Below are positions 17,091-25,977 of a stretch of 64,000 nucleotides of DNA, piece by piece. The notes under the pieces were generated by a model. It did not search any database and was not told where the DNA came from. It saw only the letters and a program-made list of their open reading frames with translations. The stretch is from Alphaproteobacteria bacterium UBA6038 (GTDB lineage Bacteria; Pseudomonadota; Alphaproteobacteria; Micropepsales; Micropepsaceae), in contig DIZC01000107.1 of assembly GCA_002429315.1 (NCBI GenBank), positions 9,585-73,584 on the forward strand. The letters run 5' to 3'. Numbering within the stretch: the first letter of the stretch is position 1; each line of letters begins with the position of its first letter. A program made the position numbers and the translations under genes.

Positions 17091-18035
17091 TTAGAGGCGT
17101 TTCGCGAATTCCGTGATCGTCGCGAGAATGGCCGCGAACGCCGGCTGTCCCTGGTAGTACAACGCGCGCGTCTCGGCATAGGAGCGTTCATAGAGCGCGC
17201 GTGTGTTGGAATCACGCAGGAAGAACGCCTCATTCTCGGCGATCACCGGATTATCTCCTTTTCGGAATCGTCGCTCCTTATGCGCCCGGTAGTCGTCCGT
17301 GCCTATGAATGCTTGCACTTGAGGCTCTGCCAGTAGGCAATAAACGTCGTAGTAGTGTCGCATGAAATTGGCGGGAAACTGACCGTCCGCCTGCTGTCGA
17401 CGGAATTTCGTGGAGATCGTCTGCAATTTCTCAACCAGGGTGTAACCCGGGTGATAACAGGCGACGGCTATGGCACAGTTGTCGATGACTTCCACCTTCG
17501 TGGCGGCATTGGCCAACGCCCAGGAGGTAATATCTCGCGGCAGGTTTGGTGTTACGTCGTCAAAGCCGACTTCAAGCAAGATGCCCTGCTTTAATCCGAC
17601 CGCAGGTGCGCCAATGGTTTTGTAGTTGAGGCGAATCCCGCCGCTGCGGTATCTCGCATCGTCAAACGCCGTATCGCGCACCACTTCAGAAATGCCGTCG
17701 ATGCGGATGGTTTCCGCCAGCCAATCGTAGAATGCCTTGCGGGATTTCATGTGTGCAGGCTTGTTCTGGTTTCGCCCGGTGGCGACACACCTCTCTTCAG
17801 GCGGCTCGATACGAATATCGATATCCTCGGAAAACCTGCCGATTATGCCGAAGCCCTTGGAGAGGGATGTGCCGCCCTTAAGCTCGAATTGCATGCCGAG
17901 CTGCTGAAGCCCGTACAGGCAGTGCATGATCCAATAGTCCTTCTCGACCAGCGCCGGATCGATCTTCTTCTCCGTTGCCACGATACGAGTGAGGTCGGCA
18001 AAGTCGGGATGGTTATGCAGGTAGTCACGCGGCAT
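17091..18035 (-). CDS. abiEii: AbiEii-family nucleotidyltransferase toxin
   Basis: A 314-residue protein with the family signature KGGTSLSKGFG...RFSEDIDIRI (about residues 55-80), the nucleotidyltransferase GS...DxD site of AbiEii/MenT toxins. Later motifs (HPGYTLVEKLQTI, FMRHYYDVYCLL) are also family-typical. Related enzymes transfer nucleotides to tRNA acceptor ends and stop growth. The ATG at 18035 overlaps the end of the antitoxin gene by 11 bp. Bicistronic abiE pairs form type IV toxin-antitoxin systems that give abortive phage defence and element maintenance. Confidence 0.92.
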   Translation of the reverse strand: MPRDYLHNHPDFADLTRIVATEKKIDPALVEKDYWIMHCLYGLQQLGMQFELKGGTSLSKGFGIIGRFSEDIDIRIEPPEERCVATGRNQNKPAHMKSRKAFYDWLAETIRIDGISEVVRDTAFDDARYRSGGIRLNYKTIGAPAVGLKQGILLEVGFDDVTPNLPRDITSWALANAATKVEVIDNCAIAVACYHPGYTLVEKLQTISTKFRRQQADGQFPANFMRHYYDVYCLLAEPQVQAFIGTDDYRAHKERRFRKGDNPVIAENEAFFLRDSNTRALYERSYAETRALYYQGQPAFAAILATITEFAKRL

Positions 18036-18621
18036 GGTGCGCCGCGCTTCCTTCCAAGGCAGACGAGAAGAATTTGCGCGCGCGCACCGAGCCGTAATCG
18101 TGGGCAACGCGCTTTAGGCGGGTGGGATCACAGTGCGTTGCCTGCTGTTTCACCTTCTCCAGAACCATGCCGTGATCTTCGGCAACGCGATTCAGATTGT
18201 TGACCAAATCGACCAGCAGAAACTCTTTGGAGAGCGTCTTGGGAAAGGTCGGCTTCACTCGAAAATCAAAGACCCTGCCACCAAGATCAAACTTGCCGTG
18301 CCGCTTGTGATTGTAAACCACGGTCTCATTGTAGAGCTGGGTGGTTCCCACACCGAGCGCGTTGTAAGCGTTGGGTGAGGCAAGGAGGTAGCGATCATCC
18401 CTAAGGAAGGTCTCGACCAACTCCTCATCATCCGCGGGTGCCTTTCCGAAGGCCGTCTGCTTCGGGCAGTAGTAGAGCCCGCCCGCCAATTTGGTGAGCG
18501 TTCCTTCCGACACCAGCTGCTTCAGATGCCGATCAACGGCGGTCGACCATCTAGCCAACTCCTCTCGCCGATAAACCTCTCCTGGCCGCAGATGCTTCTT
18601 CAGTTCCTCAAGTTTGGTCAT
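18025..18621 (-). CDS. abiEi: AbiEi-type antitoxin
   Basis: A 198-residue protein beginning with a winged-helix segment (about 1-75: YRREELARWSTAVDRHLKQLVSEGTLTKLAGGLYY), followed by an AbiEi-like C-terminal domain. It would neutralise the toxin and repress the operon by binding inverted repeats at the promoter. Its start lies only 6 bp past the predicted -10 box, so the transcript is nearly leaderless. The overlap with the toxin gene suggests coupled translation. Confidence 0.88.
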   Translation of the reverse strand: MTKLEELKKHLRPGEVYRREELARWSTAVDRHLKQLVSEGTLTKLAGGLYYCPKQTAFGKAPADDEELVETFLRDDRYLLASPNAYNALGVGTTQLYNETVVYNHKRHGKFDLGGRVFDFRVKPTFPKTLSKEFLLVDLVNNLNRVAEDHGMVLEKVKQQATHCDPTRLKRVAHDYGSVRARKFFSSALEGSAAHHAA

Positions 18622-18627
18622 GATCCC

Positions 18628-18681
18628 AAGATAGTCCTAAACGGGCAACATTGCAAGTTTTTTCATTGAAAAATCATGCAA
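18628..18681 (-). promoter_or_regulatory. abiE promoter and operator
   Basis: On the reverse strand, TTGCAA (18656-18651), a 17-bp spacer and TATCTT (18633-18628) precede the antitoxin ATG. Overlapping the -35 box is an inverted repeat: outer arms TTGCA/TGCAA and inner arms TTTTTC/GAAAAA around a 3-bp centre (18651-18681). This suits autorepression by the AbiEi protein. Confidence 0.6.
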
Positions 18682-18689
18682 ACTCTTCG

Positions 18690-19167
18690 GAAGATGTAAG
18701 CCTCTGATTTTGCAATGCAACCCCATTTTCCATGCCTCAGTAGGCCGAGGCTGAGCCGCGGCCCGGACGACAGGTCGGGCCGCCAGGATCAGGCCGGCCG
18801 CACATCGCATCTTGGTCGCCAGAGGGCTGCAAGGAGCCTCGCGCCAGCGAGGCGGGACGCGCCGGCTCGCCGGCCGGCCGGCGCCGTTAAGGCGCGCGAA
18901 GCGGCGCACCCGCAGGAGCGATAGCGGGACCGAGTGCGACCGGCCGGCGTTGCCTTTCTCGAAAATGGAAACGCCGGTCTCAGGTGGCCTGAACCTGAGT
19001 CCAGGGTGCGGGGCACGGATTGCCCTGCTCCGCCGCAAGACGGATCGTCGGGTGAAGAGGGGTGACGCGAACCCCTGCCAAGCCATCGCGCGAGTGTGTG
19101 CTCGATGCACCAATCACGCGAGTAACGACTGCCGAACTCTACCTTTAGGCGAAAACCGCTAGGAACC
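18690..19167. other. Long GC-rich leader before oriT, no supported gene
   Basis: Frames are open on both strands, but the translations are rich in Arg, Ala, Pro and Cys without protein-like periodicity, so I do not call a gene. The strand contains several GGCCGGC-type inverted words (for example around 18860-18885). Its position directly before the transfer origin and relaxase gene suggests accessory relaxosome binding sites or a structured leader. Confidence 0.4.
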
Positions 19168-19206
19168 ACAAAAGTCTGAGTACAGACTTTTGTATAAGTG
19201 AACCCA
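19168..19206 (+). other. oriT of MOBQ type with predicted nic site
   Basis: A perfect 11-bp inverted repeat, ACAAAAGTCTG (19168-19178) and CAGACTTTTGT (19183-19193), with loop AGTA, is followed at once by TAAGTG (19195-19200). In RSF1010-family origins the relaxase nicks just after TAAGTG, directly 3' of such a hairpin. By analogy the nick falls between 19200 and 19201. The relaxase gene begins 60 bp downstream. Confidence 0.82.
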
Positions 19207-19262
19207 TGGCGGTTTAGCCCTCCACTTCTTACCTCGCTCGGCAGGCGTTTGTAGGAGTTGGT

Positions 19263-20243
19263 TTGGCAATCTACCATCTTCGCCTCAAGGTGCTGTCTCG
19301 CTCTCTCGGCAGAGCAGCGAGGCCGGGCGGCGCCACACGCCGATCGGCGATCGCGGCGGCAGCGTACCGTTCGGGCGAAAAGATTTGGGATGCTACCCAA
19401 GCCCGCTGGTTCGAATACGACAACGCGGTCGTCCACCAAGAGATACTTGCGCCGCAAGGCGCGCCCTCCTGGGTATTCGACCGGCAAGCCCTGTGGAACC
19501 TTGTCGAGCACTCCGAAAAGCGGGCGGACGCGCAGCTGGCCCGCGAGGTTGAAATCACCCTGCCCCGCGAGCTCTCGCGCGACCAACAGGTCGAACTTGT
19601 AAGAAGTTTTGCGCGTAACCACTTCGTACGGGATGGAATGGTTGCGGACATTGCCATACACGAACCTATGGCCGTGGATGGCCTGCGGCAGCCGCACGCG
19701 CACATCATGCTCACCATGCGCCGGCTAGATCCCGCGTCCCCCACCGGCTTTGCCCGTACGAAGGAACGCGATTGGAATGAGCGACCGGAGGTCGCCAAGG
19801 CCCTTAGCCAGGCACGGATGCTGTTCAACGAAACACGCCTTCCCGAACACAAGGCGGCGCTCGAAACCATCGAAGCGCAGCGGCGGGTGAATGTTTGGCG
19901 CGCCTCGTGGTCACGCAACGCCAATCGGGCGCTTGAGCGCGCCGGCTCAAGCTCGCGCATCGATCACCGCACGCTAGCAGCGCAAGGCATCACGCGCCCG
20001 GCGCAGCCGTATTTCGGGTTGGCGAGGCACATTGAGCATGCGTACAGCTACCTAAAGGAGCGGCTGACGCAGTGGGTAGCGGTGAAGAAGCGCGCCTCGC
20101 TTTACGCGGAGATGGAGCACTACAAGCGGCGCGACCCGGCCAAGCTGGTGGATTTCGTGCTGCGGCTGAACGACATGGCGGAGGACTTTGCTTCGCAGTT
20201 CCGGCGACACAAGCCGATCCCGGAGGTGCCGCTTGACCGATAG
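19263..20243 (+). CDS. mobA: MobA/MobL (MOBQ) relaxase
   Basis: A 326-residue relaxase domain that nicks oriT and carries the strand into the recipient. The early AAYRSGEKIWD stretch holds the presumed catalytic tyrosine, and QPHAHIMLTMRRLD is the metal-binding HUH motif (about residues 139-152). EKRADAQLAREVEITLPREL and FNETRLPEHKAALE are also family-typical. It starts with TTG at 19263, preceded by GTAGGAG. It is a short relaxase without primase or helicase extension. Its stop overlaps the next gene. Confidence 0.92.
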   Translation: MAIYHLRLKVLSRSLGRAARPGGATRRSAIAAAAYRSGEKIWDATQARWFEYDNAVVHQEILAPQGAPSWVFDRQALWNLVEHSEKRADAQLAREVEITLPRELSRDQQVELVRSFARNHFVRDGMVADIAIHEPMAVDGLRQPHAHIMLTMRRLDPASPTGFARTKERDWNERPEVAKALSQARMLFNETRLPEHKAALETIEAQRRVNVWRASWSRNANRALERAGSSSRIDHRTLAAQGITRPAQPYFGLARHIEHAYSYLKERLTQWVAVKKRASLYAEMEHYKRRDPAKLVDFVLRLNDMAEDFASQFRRHKPIPEVPLDR

Positions 20244-20706
20244 CGATTTCGAGAACGTCTTCGGTGCCGTGCACTCCACGCAAGCGTCATTCGCGGAGCG
20301 GCTTGGCCGCGGCAAGCCACCTGAAGCTGAACCGGAGCCGCCCGAGCCGCTGCCGGGCGACGGCCCTTACAAGGCGTTTGGCTATCTGCCCTCCGGCAAT
20401 ATCGGCGAGACTTGCGAGATTTGCCGATGGATCGATGGCACGACGATCTCGGACGGGATTGAGTTTAACTACCGTTATCTGATGCATGTCGGATTTGTCG
20501 GGGAAGAGGAACTGCGGCTGTTTCTGCCCGATTGCATCGTCGTGATCCACGGGAGGAATTTGCGTGAATTGCGCAAAAAACTTTCCCGCAGGCAGGTTAC
20601 CTTCATCTGCCAGTATTCAGAGCGAGTATGGCGCGAGCCTCCCCGCCCTGACGCCCCCGTGGTCGAACGGGTGGAAATCGTGCGGCCGTCTTCCGCAGCG
20701 GCCTAG
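20233..20706 (+). CDS. Mobilization-operon hypothetical protein
   Basis: A protein of 157 residues starting with TTG at 20233 behind GGAGG and overlapping the relaxase stop. The acidic, proline-rich N-terminus leads to a compact domain (YKAFGYLPSGNIGETCEICRWIDGT...IEFNYRYLMHVGFVGEEELRLFLPD). I recognise no known function. Its tight coupling to the relaxase suggests an accessory mobilization role. Confidence 0.65.
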   Translation: MTDSDFENVFGAVHSTQASFAERLGRGKPPEAEPEPPEPLPGDGPYKAFGYLPSGNIGETCEICRWIDGTTISDGIEFNYRYLMHVGFVGEEELRLFLPDCIVVIHGRNLRELRKKLSRRQVTFICQYSERVWREPPRPDAPVVERVEIVRPSSAAA

Positions 20707-20848
20707 GGGGTCGGTAGGACGTTCGACCTCAAAATGGTGTATGATTAGCAAGTACCGTAAGTTGCCGACCATCTGCTAAATTTTGTGCTATCACCGAACG
20801 CAGGCGCGTAAGCTATGCTCGGCCGTCAATCACACAAGGCCTCTCCCG

Positions 20849-21817
20849 TTGGCAGACAATAGCCGGAAACTGAAGCTGCCTGATCGAGTCGTCATCCGTC
20901 CCGCGGCTAGCGAACCAAAGTTCGATCCTGAGAGACTTTCGCGCGACCCTTCTCCACCTACCGCTGCCGAACTTCAGAAAGCTTTAGTTCAATTGCGGAG
21001 TTCGCTGGCGAAGGTAGAGAACCAGATACGTGAATATCAGGACAAGGCGGTAAAGCAGCTACAGGCCTACGAGGCCAAGGCCACTAGGCCTATGACAGAC
21101 AATCTACGGCGAAGGGTAACCTATTATGCCGATGAAATGGTGTACGAGCTACAACAGAAAAAGAAGGAAATAGAATCGAGTATAGGTCGGACAATTGCAC
21201 AGTTGGAGAGTATTGTTGATTTTAACTATGGATCGGAAGATAATGAGGTCACTCGACGTAAACAAGATCACCGAGTTTCACACCCGCATATTTCAACTGG
21301 ACCTACAGACGAAGAATTTTCCGGCACTCCCGCGGAACGGCTTGCAAGGATAAACGACTACTTCGCCCAGCATCCGGAGCGCACACCGTACGAGAATGCA
21401 GTCACGCTCCTTCCCGATCTCCCGCAATGGGCTGGGAACGCTTCGCGGCTAGCTTCGCGGGACATGCCGCCGTTACCCAAGAAGGCGCCAGCTCTGTGGA
21501 GCAAGCACAAGCAGCCAGGCGACACTCCTCCAGCCTTCATAGCCCGCCATTATGGACCGTGGCTTGGACGCGGGCTCACTCGCCCTGACGTAAACCGCCT
21601 TGATCCGCAGCTGTATCGCGCCTTGTACAACTGGCTCCAACGCGGCAATGAGCTGCCTAAGGGTTTTCAACTGCCGACGCTGGAAGAGACAAACGACAAA
21701 TGGGCAGAGCGGGTACGGCGCGGCGAAGCCAGCGTCTCTGGAGATTCGAGCGAACTTGCGCGCGTAGCCTCGGCCTTGAGGCGGCGCGAGGTGTCTTCCT
21801 CCAAAAAGGGTAGATAA
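20849..21817 (+). CDS. Coiled-coil mobilization-region protein
   Basis: About 322 residues if started at TTG 20849 (TTG 20783 is also possible). A basic N-terminus leads into a long coiled-coil (about residues 35-130: ELQKALVQLRSSLAKVENQIREYQDKAVKQLQ). The C-terminal domain begins near FSGTPAERLARINDYFAQHPERTPYENA. I do not recognise a family. It sits between the relaxase operon and the coupling protein on the same strand, so a relaxosome or coupling role is likely but unproven. Confidence 0.6.
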   Translation: MADNSRKLKLPDRVVIRPAASEPKFDPERLSRDPSPPTAAELQKALVQLRSSLAKVENQIREYQDKAVKQLQAYEAKATRPMTDNLRRRVTYYADEMVYELQQKKKEIESSIGRTIAQLESIVDFNYGSEDNEVTRRKQDHRVSHPHISTGPTDEEFSGTPAERLARINDYFAQHPERTPYENAVTLLPDLPQWAGNASRLASRDMPPLPKKAPALWSKHKQPGDTPPAFIARHYGPWLGRGLTRPDVNRLDPQLYRALYNWLQRGNELPKGFQLPTLEETNDKWAERVRRGEASVSGDSSELARVASALRRREVSSSKKGR

Positions 21818-21934
21818 TCACGGAATAAAATATTTTCTCCGTTTGTTATTGAATGTCCGTGCCTGTCTCCTATCTCACTCCGTAGGCACCCGATCCTCAT
21901 TCCGAGGCGGGGCCGCTAACGGAGCAAAAAGCCA

Positions 21935-22105
21935 ATGGAATCACGCACAAAGGCGATAATTTGGGGAGGAATCCTCGGCACGATCATGTTCGGGCCCGTA
22001 GTCGGCACCCTCGTCGGCGCAAAAGTCGCCGCCGATATGCACGACGGTCGCTTCGGCGATCCCGCAGAGGACGCAACCGGCCATTCAAATCGGGATGTCC
22101 CGTAA
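21935..22105 (+). CDS. Small single-pass membrane protein
   Basis: A protein of 56 residues with a hydrophobic, glycine-rich segment (AIIWGGILGTIMFGPVVGTLVGAKVAA), then a charged tail. The start ATG at 21935 has GGAGC about 13 bp upstream. It lies directly before the VirD4-like gene, and the spacing suggests the same operon. It could be a membrane partner of the coupling protein, a guess from position only. Confidence 0.5.
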   Translation: MESRTKAIIWGGILGTIMFGPVVGTLVGAKVAADMHDGRFGDPAEDATGHSNRDVP

Positions 22106-22166
22106 CTCGGTTTGCGGCGCGTTCGGTGAAAAACCGGCCGCGCCGCAACAGTTTTCAGGTGCAGCA

Positions 22167-23835
22167 ATGAAATTGCCCTTGTTGCGTTCGCAAGGCAGTC
22201 GCCTTGCCTACGTCACGTCCCTCGATGCGCCACTGCTCGATCTCTCCGGCAACGGAGCCGACTACTGGACGGTGCGGGATAGCTTTGAACATACGCTGAT
22301 CTTCGGCGGCACCGGCAGCGGCAAAACCAGCGGCAGCGGCAGCGCCATTGCCTATGCGCTACTGCGCGCCGGCTATGGCGGATTGGTGCTTTGCGCCAAG
22401 CCGGATGAAGCCGATCGCTGGGAGGCCTATGCGCATGCCAACGGTCGCACGGCCTCCGTGATCCGCCTCACTCCAGGCGGCCATTACCGATTCGGCTTTA
22501 TCGACTACCTGATGTCGCTCCCCGCCGAATTGGGCGGCGGATTGGTCGACAACGTAGTCGATGCCTTCATGACCATCCTTGAAGAGGGACACGCATTCGA
22601 TGAGTAACGAGAACAGCTTTTGGCTGAAGGCCGTTCGCGAGTTGCTGGCGCTGACGATTACGGCTCTTTATCACGCCTATGGGCGCGTGACCCTTGATGA
22701 CATTCTGGAATTCATCAACTCGGTGCCGCAATCCGAGGAGCAGGCCGCGGATGCGGAGTTCCGCAAGAGCTCCTTCTGTTACACCACGCTGCGCACGATG
22801 TTCGAGGCGGCCAAAGTACCGCTTCCGAATCGCGAAGCGGTGCTCGCCACGGCCTATTTCGGCAAGACCTTGAGCCGGCTCGATGCCAAGACGCGCTCGA
22901 ACATCATCATCACGTTGACAGCAGAAATAAGCCGGTTCACCCGTGGGCCGCTGCACAGCTTGTTCTGCACGAGAACGAACGTCATTCCCGAAGCGACGCA
23001 TGAAGGTGCGATTTGGATCGTCGATCTGCCGATCAAGCGGTTCGAACGAACGGGCGCGATCGCGCAGAAACTTGTCAAATATCTGTGGCAGAAGGCAACG
23101 GAGCGCCGAACAGTCAGCGCGAACACTCGCCCCGTATTTCTGTTTGCCGACGAGGCGCAGCTGTTCATTTCTCCCTATGATTTGGAGTTTCTCAGCACGG
23201 CCCGCAGCTCTCGCGCCGCCGTTGTCTACATCACGCAGAATTTGCCATCGCTCAATGCGCGAATCGGCGGGCGCAATCCGCACGACCAGGTGGACGCCAT
23301 AGCGGGCAATTTCCAAACGAAGACTTTCCACGCCAACTCGGATCCTCGCACGAACCAGTGGGCGGCGGACATCATCGGCAAGGCTATCCAGCAGCGACGG
23401 AGCGGTAACTGGTCGCAAGGCGACAGCTCGCAGACCAGCGAAGGTCACGGCACCAACTGGGGCAGGCAATACGGCGAGAGCGAAGGCAAGAATTGGGGCA
23501 GCGGCGGCGGCATTTCTTGGAGCGGAATGGACGGCCCGGTGACGATGAGCACCAACAGCAACAGCGGCCGGCAGAAAGGAACGAGTTGGTCGCGCTCGAC
23601 CGGCGGTAATTGGTCTCACGGCACCAGCTGTAGCCGGAGTACGAGCCGCGGCGGCGGATGGTCGGAGCAGGTTGACTACGTGATCCGACCCTCGGACTTC
23701 ACGCGGCTGCGCCAGGGCGGCCCGCGCAACAACTTCCGGGTGACTGCCATCATGCTGCAAGCCAACCGCAGGTTCTCGCGCACCGGCACCTGCTGGATGC
23801 CGGTCGCCTTCCAGCAGCGGGAGCTGTTGCAATGA
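22167..23835 (+). pseudogene. VirD4/TraG-like type IV coupling protein, frameshifted
   Basis: Two frames together give one coupling ATPase. The first (22167-22607) holds the Walker A FGGTGSGKTSGSGS. The second (from about 22579 to 23835) holds Walker B RPVFLFADEAQ and the motif YITQNLPSLNARIGG, ending LQ-stop. The join lies near 22578-22590, where reading CTT, skipping one base, then AAG or AGG keeps homology-like sequence (FMTIL to SNENSFWLKAV). Residues coded at 23400-23680 form an unusual Gly/Ser/Trp-rich repeat tract (TNWG, GNWSHG). It may be a broken gene, a sequencing error or a +1 programmed frameshift. Confidence 0.75.
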
Positions 23836-24278
23836 GCGCGGCCAATCCGTTTCGTTTTCGCGCGCTTTGCGCCGTTTCGACGGCGATCATCACCACCGGC
23901 CTGATACTACCAGCCGATGGCCTACAGGCGCTCGCCGCCTGCTGGATCGCCTACGTGCTGCTGTATGCGGCAGTTTCGATCACGCGTGACGGCGTGCGGG
24001 GCCTCGCCGCCCCGACACTCGTCATCGGTGTCATGGGACTCTTCCATTGGAAGGTGCTTCTGCCGTTGCTGGTCGATAGCTGGCTAGCTTGCGTCCTCTA
24101 CCTGTTGGCGCTCACTGCTCTGCGCGCGCTATGGCGCGGTATCAAACGGTGGTTTGGCCGGCGTCGCGAAAAGCGCCAGGTAGAGGAGCTACGGCCGGTG
24201 CGCATTGCCGTTTCGGTTCCCAAGGTCGCGGCTGATGCGCGTGTCATACTGCGCCGCTTCGGATTTCGGGCGAGCTGA
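23832..24278 (+). CDS. Small membrane protein following the coupling gene
   Basis: A 148-residue protein with an ATG overlapping the coupling-protein stop (ATGA). Three to four hydrophobic segments (about 12-30, 33-52, 60-85, 88-100) are followed by a basic cytoplasmic tail (WRGIKRWFGRRREKRQVEEL). I do not recognise a family. The position suggests it helps anchor or assemble the coupling ATPase. Confidence 0.6.
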   Translation: MSAANPFRFRALCAVSTAIITTGLILPADGLQALAACWIAYVLLYAAVSITRDGVRGLAAPTLVIGVMGLFHWKVLLPLLVDSWLACVLYLLALTALRALWRGIKRWFGRRREKRQVEELRPVRIAVSVPKVAADARVILRRFGFRAS

Positions 24279-24544
24279 TGGCCCGCCGCGTTCCCGGCGC
24301 CGGCGAATACCTGTTCGATGAAGCGCGTCGCGCCGTCAGCGACATACGGCACAAGCTCTTCGAGGAAGCCTGGTTCGGGCGCCACATGAGGCATGAGCAA
24401 TCGCAGGCGATCTTACCCTTGGCTGAAGCCAAGGAGCATTCCTCGTCCCGCGCCTTTGAGGAAGCATGGGGGAGGGCCGCCCCTGAGCGTGGCTCCGATA
24501 ACGAGCGGGATACGCGCGAGAAGGCGCCTGAGCTGGAGCGCTAG
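24278..24544 (+). CDS. Small charged hypothetical protein
   Basis: An 88-residue hydrophilic protein whose ATG overlaps the preceding stop (TGATG). It is helical in the first half (EYLFDEARRAVSDIRHKLFEEAWFGRHM) and disordered and acidic-basic afterwards. It is the last gene of the mobilization run. No function is recognised. Confidence 0.55.
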   Translation: MARRVPGAGEYLFDEARRAVSDIRHKLFEEAWFGRHMRHEQSQAILPLAEAKEHSSSRAFEEAWGRAAPERGSDNERDTREKAPELER

Positions 24545-24556
24545 GCGAGAGCAGGT

Positions 24557-24745
24557 CTAGCGGCTGGAGCCTTTGCGCTCGCCGCCGCGATTGCCCTTCT
24601 CTACGCGCGAATGCTCCTCGGCGCCGGAATGGCCGACGTTCCGCTGGCGACCGCCCGATGAAGTATCCGGCTTGGCGCCGCCTCGGCGGCCTTGGGCGCT
24701 CTGAAAGTTCGCGTCTTTACCTGCATTCACATGCTTCTTTGCCAT
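24557..24745 (-). CDS. Small disordered Gly/Arg-rich protein
   Basis: A protein of 62 residues starting MAKKHVNAGKDANFQ behind a very strong GGAGGAGG site. The rest is Gly, Arg, Ser and Lys repeats (GRRGGAKPDTSSGGRQ). It resembles small stress-induced or nucleic-acid-binding disordered proteins. The strong ribosome site supports real expression. It is convergent with the mobilization operon. Confidence 0.55.
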   Translation of the reverse strand: MAKKHVNAGKDANFQSAQGRRGGAKPDTSSGGRQRNVGHSGAEEHSRVEKGNRGGERKGSSR

Positions 24746-24812
24746 GACCTCCTCCTTTCGAGGTTGGAGAAAGATAACGCGCAAAGAAACCATGTAGGTT
24801 CACTCGGCAGGC

Positions 24813-25394
24813 CTATGAGACCTGCCAATTGCGCCATAAGCGCTGCGCAGGGGCATGCTCTTCGCGGCCAACCGCCTGCTGATAAATCGCCGTCGTTTCC
24901 AATGACGCATGCCCCAGCCATTTCTGTGTGGTTGCCATCGGAACGCCGTGCTCGGCGTTCGCCACACCGAAGCCATGTCGTAGACCCCTTGGCGTGGCAT
25001 GGCTCCCGGCAATGGCCGCCGATTTCATGACGCGCTTGACGCGTCGCCATGCTGTCTGGCGACACCAACGGAAGATACGAGCATCTTCAGGGATGCTTGT
25101 CGCGAGGCCATAGAGCGCCGTTAGCAGATCAAGCGGAACTGGCACAGCTCGGTATGCCACGCCGCGGCGTTTTAGCGTTCGAAAGATCACGCAACAGAGG
25201 TCTGTATCGAGCCGCGCTGGCGTAATCGCAAGTGCTTCGCTGATGCGGCAGCCTGTAAACACCAGCAAGCGGCAGAAGACAGCCGTTTCTGTATCTTCTC
25301 CCTGAAGAGCGGCCAGGAAACGCAACTGCTCCGGTGTACAAATGTACTTCCGTTCGCCACTGCGGTCGAAGAGCGTCTGCAAGGTAGCACGCAT
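24813..25394 (-). CDS. Short tyrosine recombinase
   Basis: A 193-residue protein with the catalytic domain of a tyrosine recombinase but almost no core-binding N-terminal domain. The first arginine is in FTGCRISEALAI, the HxxR box is HATPRGLRHGFG and the end is WLGHASLETTAIYQQAVG with the nucleophile tyrosine. It is similar in size to FimB-type invertases. It is internal to the element, far from either att site, so it may be a relic of an older element or serve an internal inversion or resolution reaction. No obvious site pair was found near it. Confidence 0.85.
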   Translation of the reverse strand: MRATLQTLFDRSGERKYICTPEQLRFLAALQGEDTETAVFCRLLVFTGCRISEALAITPARLDTDLCCVIFRTLKRRGVAYRAVPVPLDLLTALYGLATSIPEDARIFRWCRQTAWRRVKRVMKSAAIAGSHATPRGLRHGFGVANAEHGVPMATTQKWLGHASLETTAIYQQAVGREEHAPAQRLWRNWQVS

Positions 25395-25602
25395 CAGCCG
25401 CGCCTAGCCGCAGGCGGCACACTATGCGGGATAGTGTTGCAAGAGCCGAAATGGCCCACGGCGGCGCGGAAATACGCGGAGACAAGTGAACTGCGGAATC
25501 GTGAGAACAACAACATGCCTCCACCGATGCTAGGCATTGGCAGGTCACGCAACAGAATCCCGCATACTGTTACAGAAACCTTGCTTCCCAGGAGGCAAGG
25601 GC

Positions 25603-25974
25603 ATGAAAAAGGCAACACTTGCGGCGCTTGTTGTAGGCCTTGTCTTTAGTGCTGCATCCGCTGGAAAGGCGGATGACGCGAACGCTCGCTCAACCCGCAT
25701 GGCGTACGACATCGCCATGAAGTGCTTCGTTGCCAATGGGGTGGCGCGCGGGAACAATCGCGATCTGGGCAAGACGGCCGAGGCAGCCAAGTACGAAGCG
25801 AACGCACGCCAATCCTTCAACGCCGCTAGCAATCTTGGTGACAAGCTCGGCTACTCCGGTACTCGGATTAACCAGGATTTCGGCATGGCGCAGGCCGACC
25901 AGCTACCGAAGCTGGTGAAAGACGCCGCTTACCTAGAACGAACGCTTGCGATGTGCGGTAGTGCCGGACTGTGA
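25603..25974 (+). CDS. Exported small protein
   Basis: A protein of 123 residues with AGGAGG before ATG 25603 and a clear signal peptide (MKKATLAALVVGLVFSAASAGKA). The mature part is helical with two cysteines (MKCFVANG, LAMCGSAG) that could form a disulphide. No family is recognised. Intergenic 25395-25602 has no other gene. Confidence 0.65.
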   Translation: MKKATLAALVVGLVFSAASAGKADDANARSTRMAYDIAMKCFVANGVARGNNRDLGKTAEAAKYEANARQSFNAASNLGDKLGYSGTRINQDFGMAQADQLPKLVKDAAYLERTLAMCGSAGL

Positions 25975-25977
25975 GCG

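Noticed and set aside
18637..19703. Long reverse-strand open frames over the oriT and start of the relaxase gene
   Set aside because: Their translations are rich in Arg, Ala, Pro and Cys and run antisense to a well-supported relaxase gene; no ribosome site or motif supports them.
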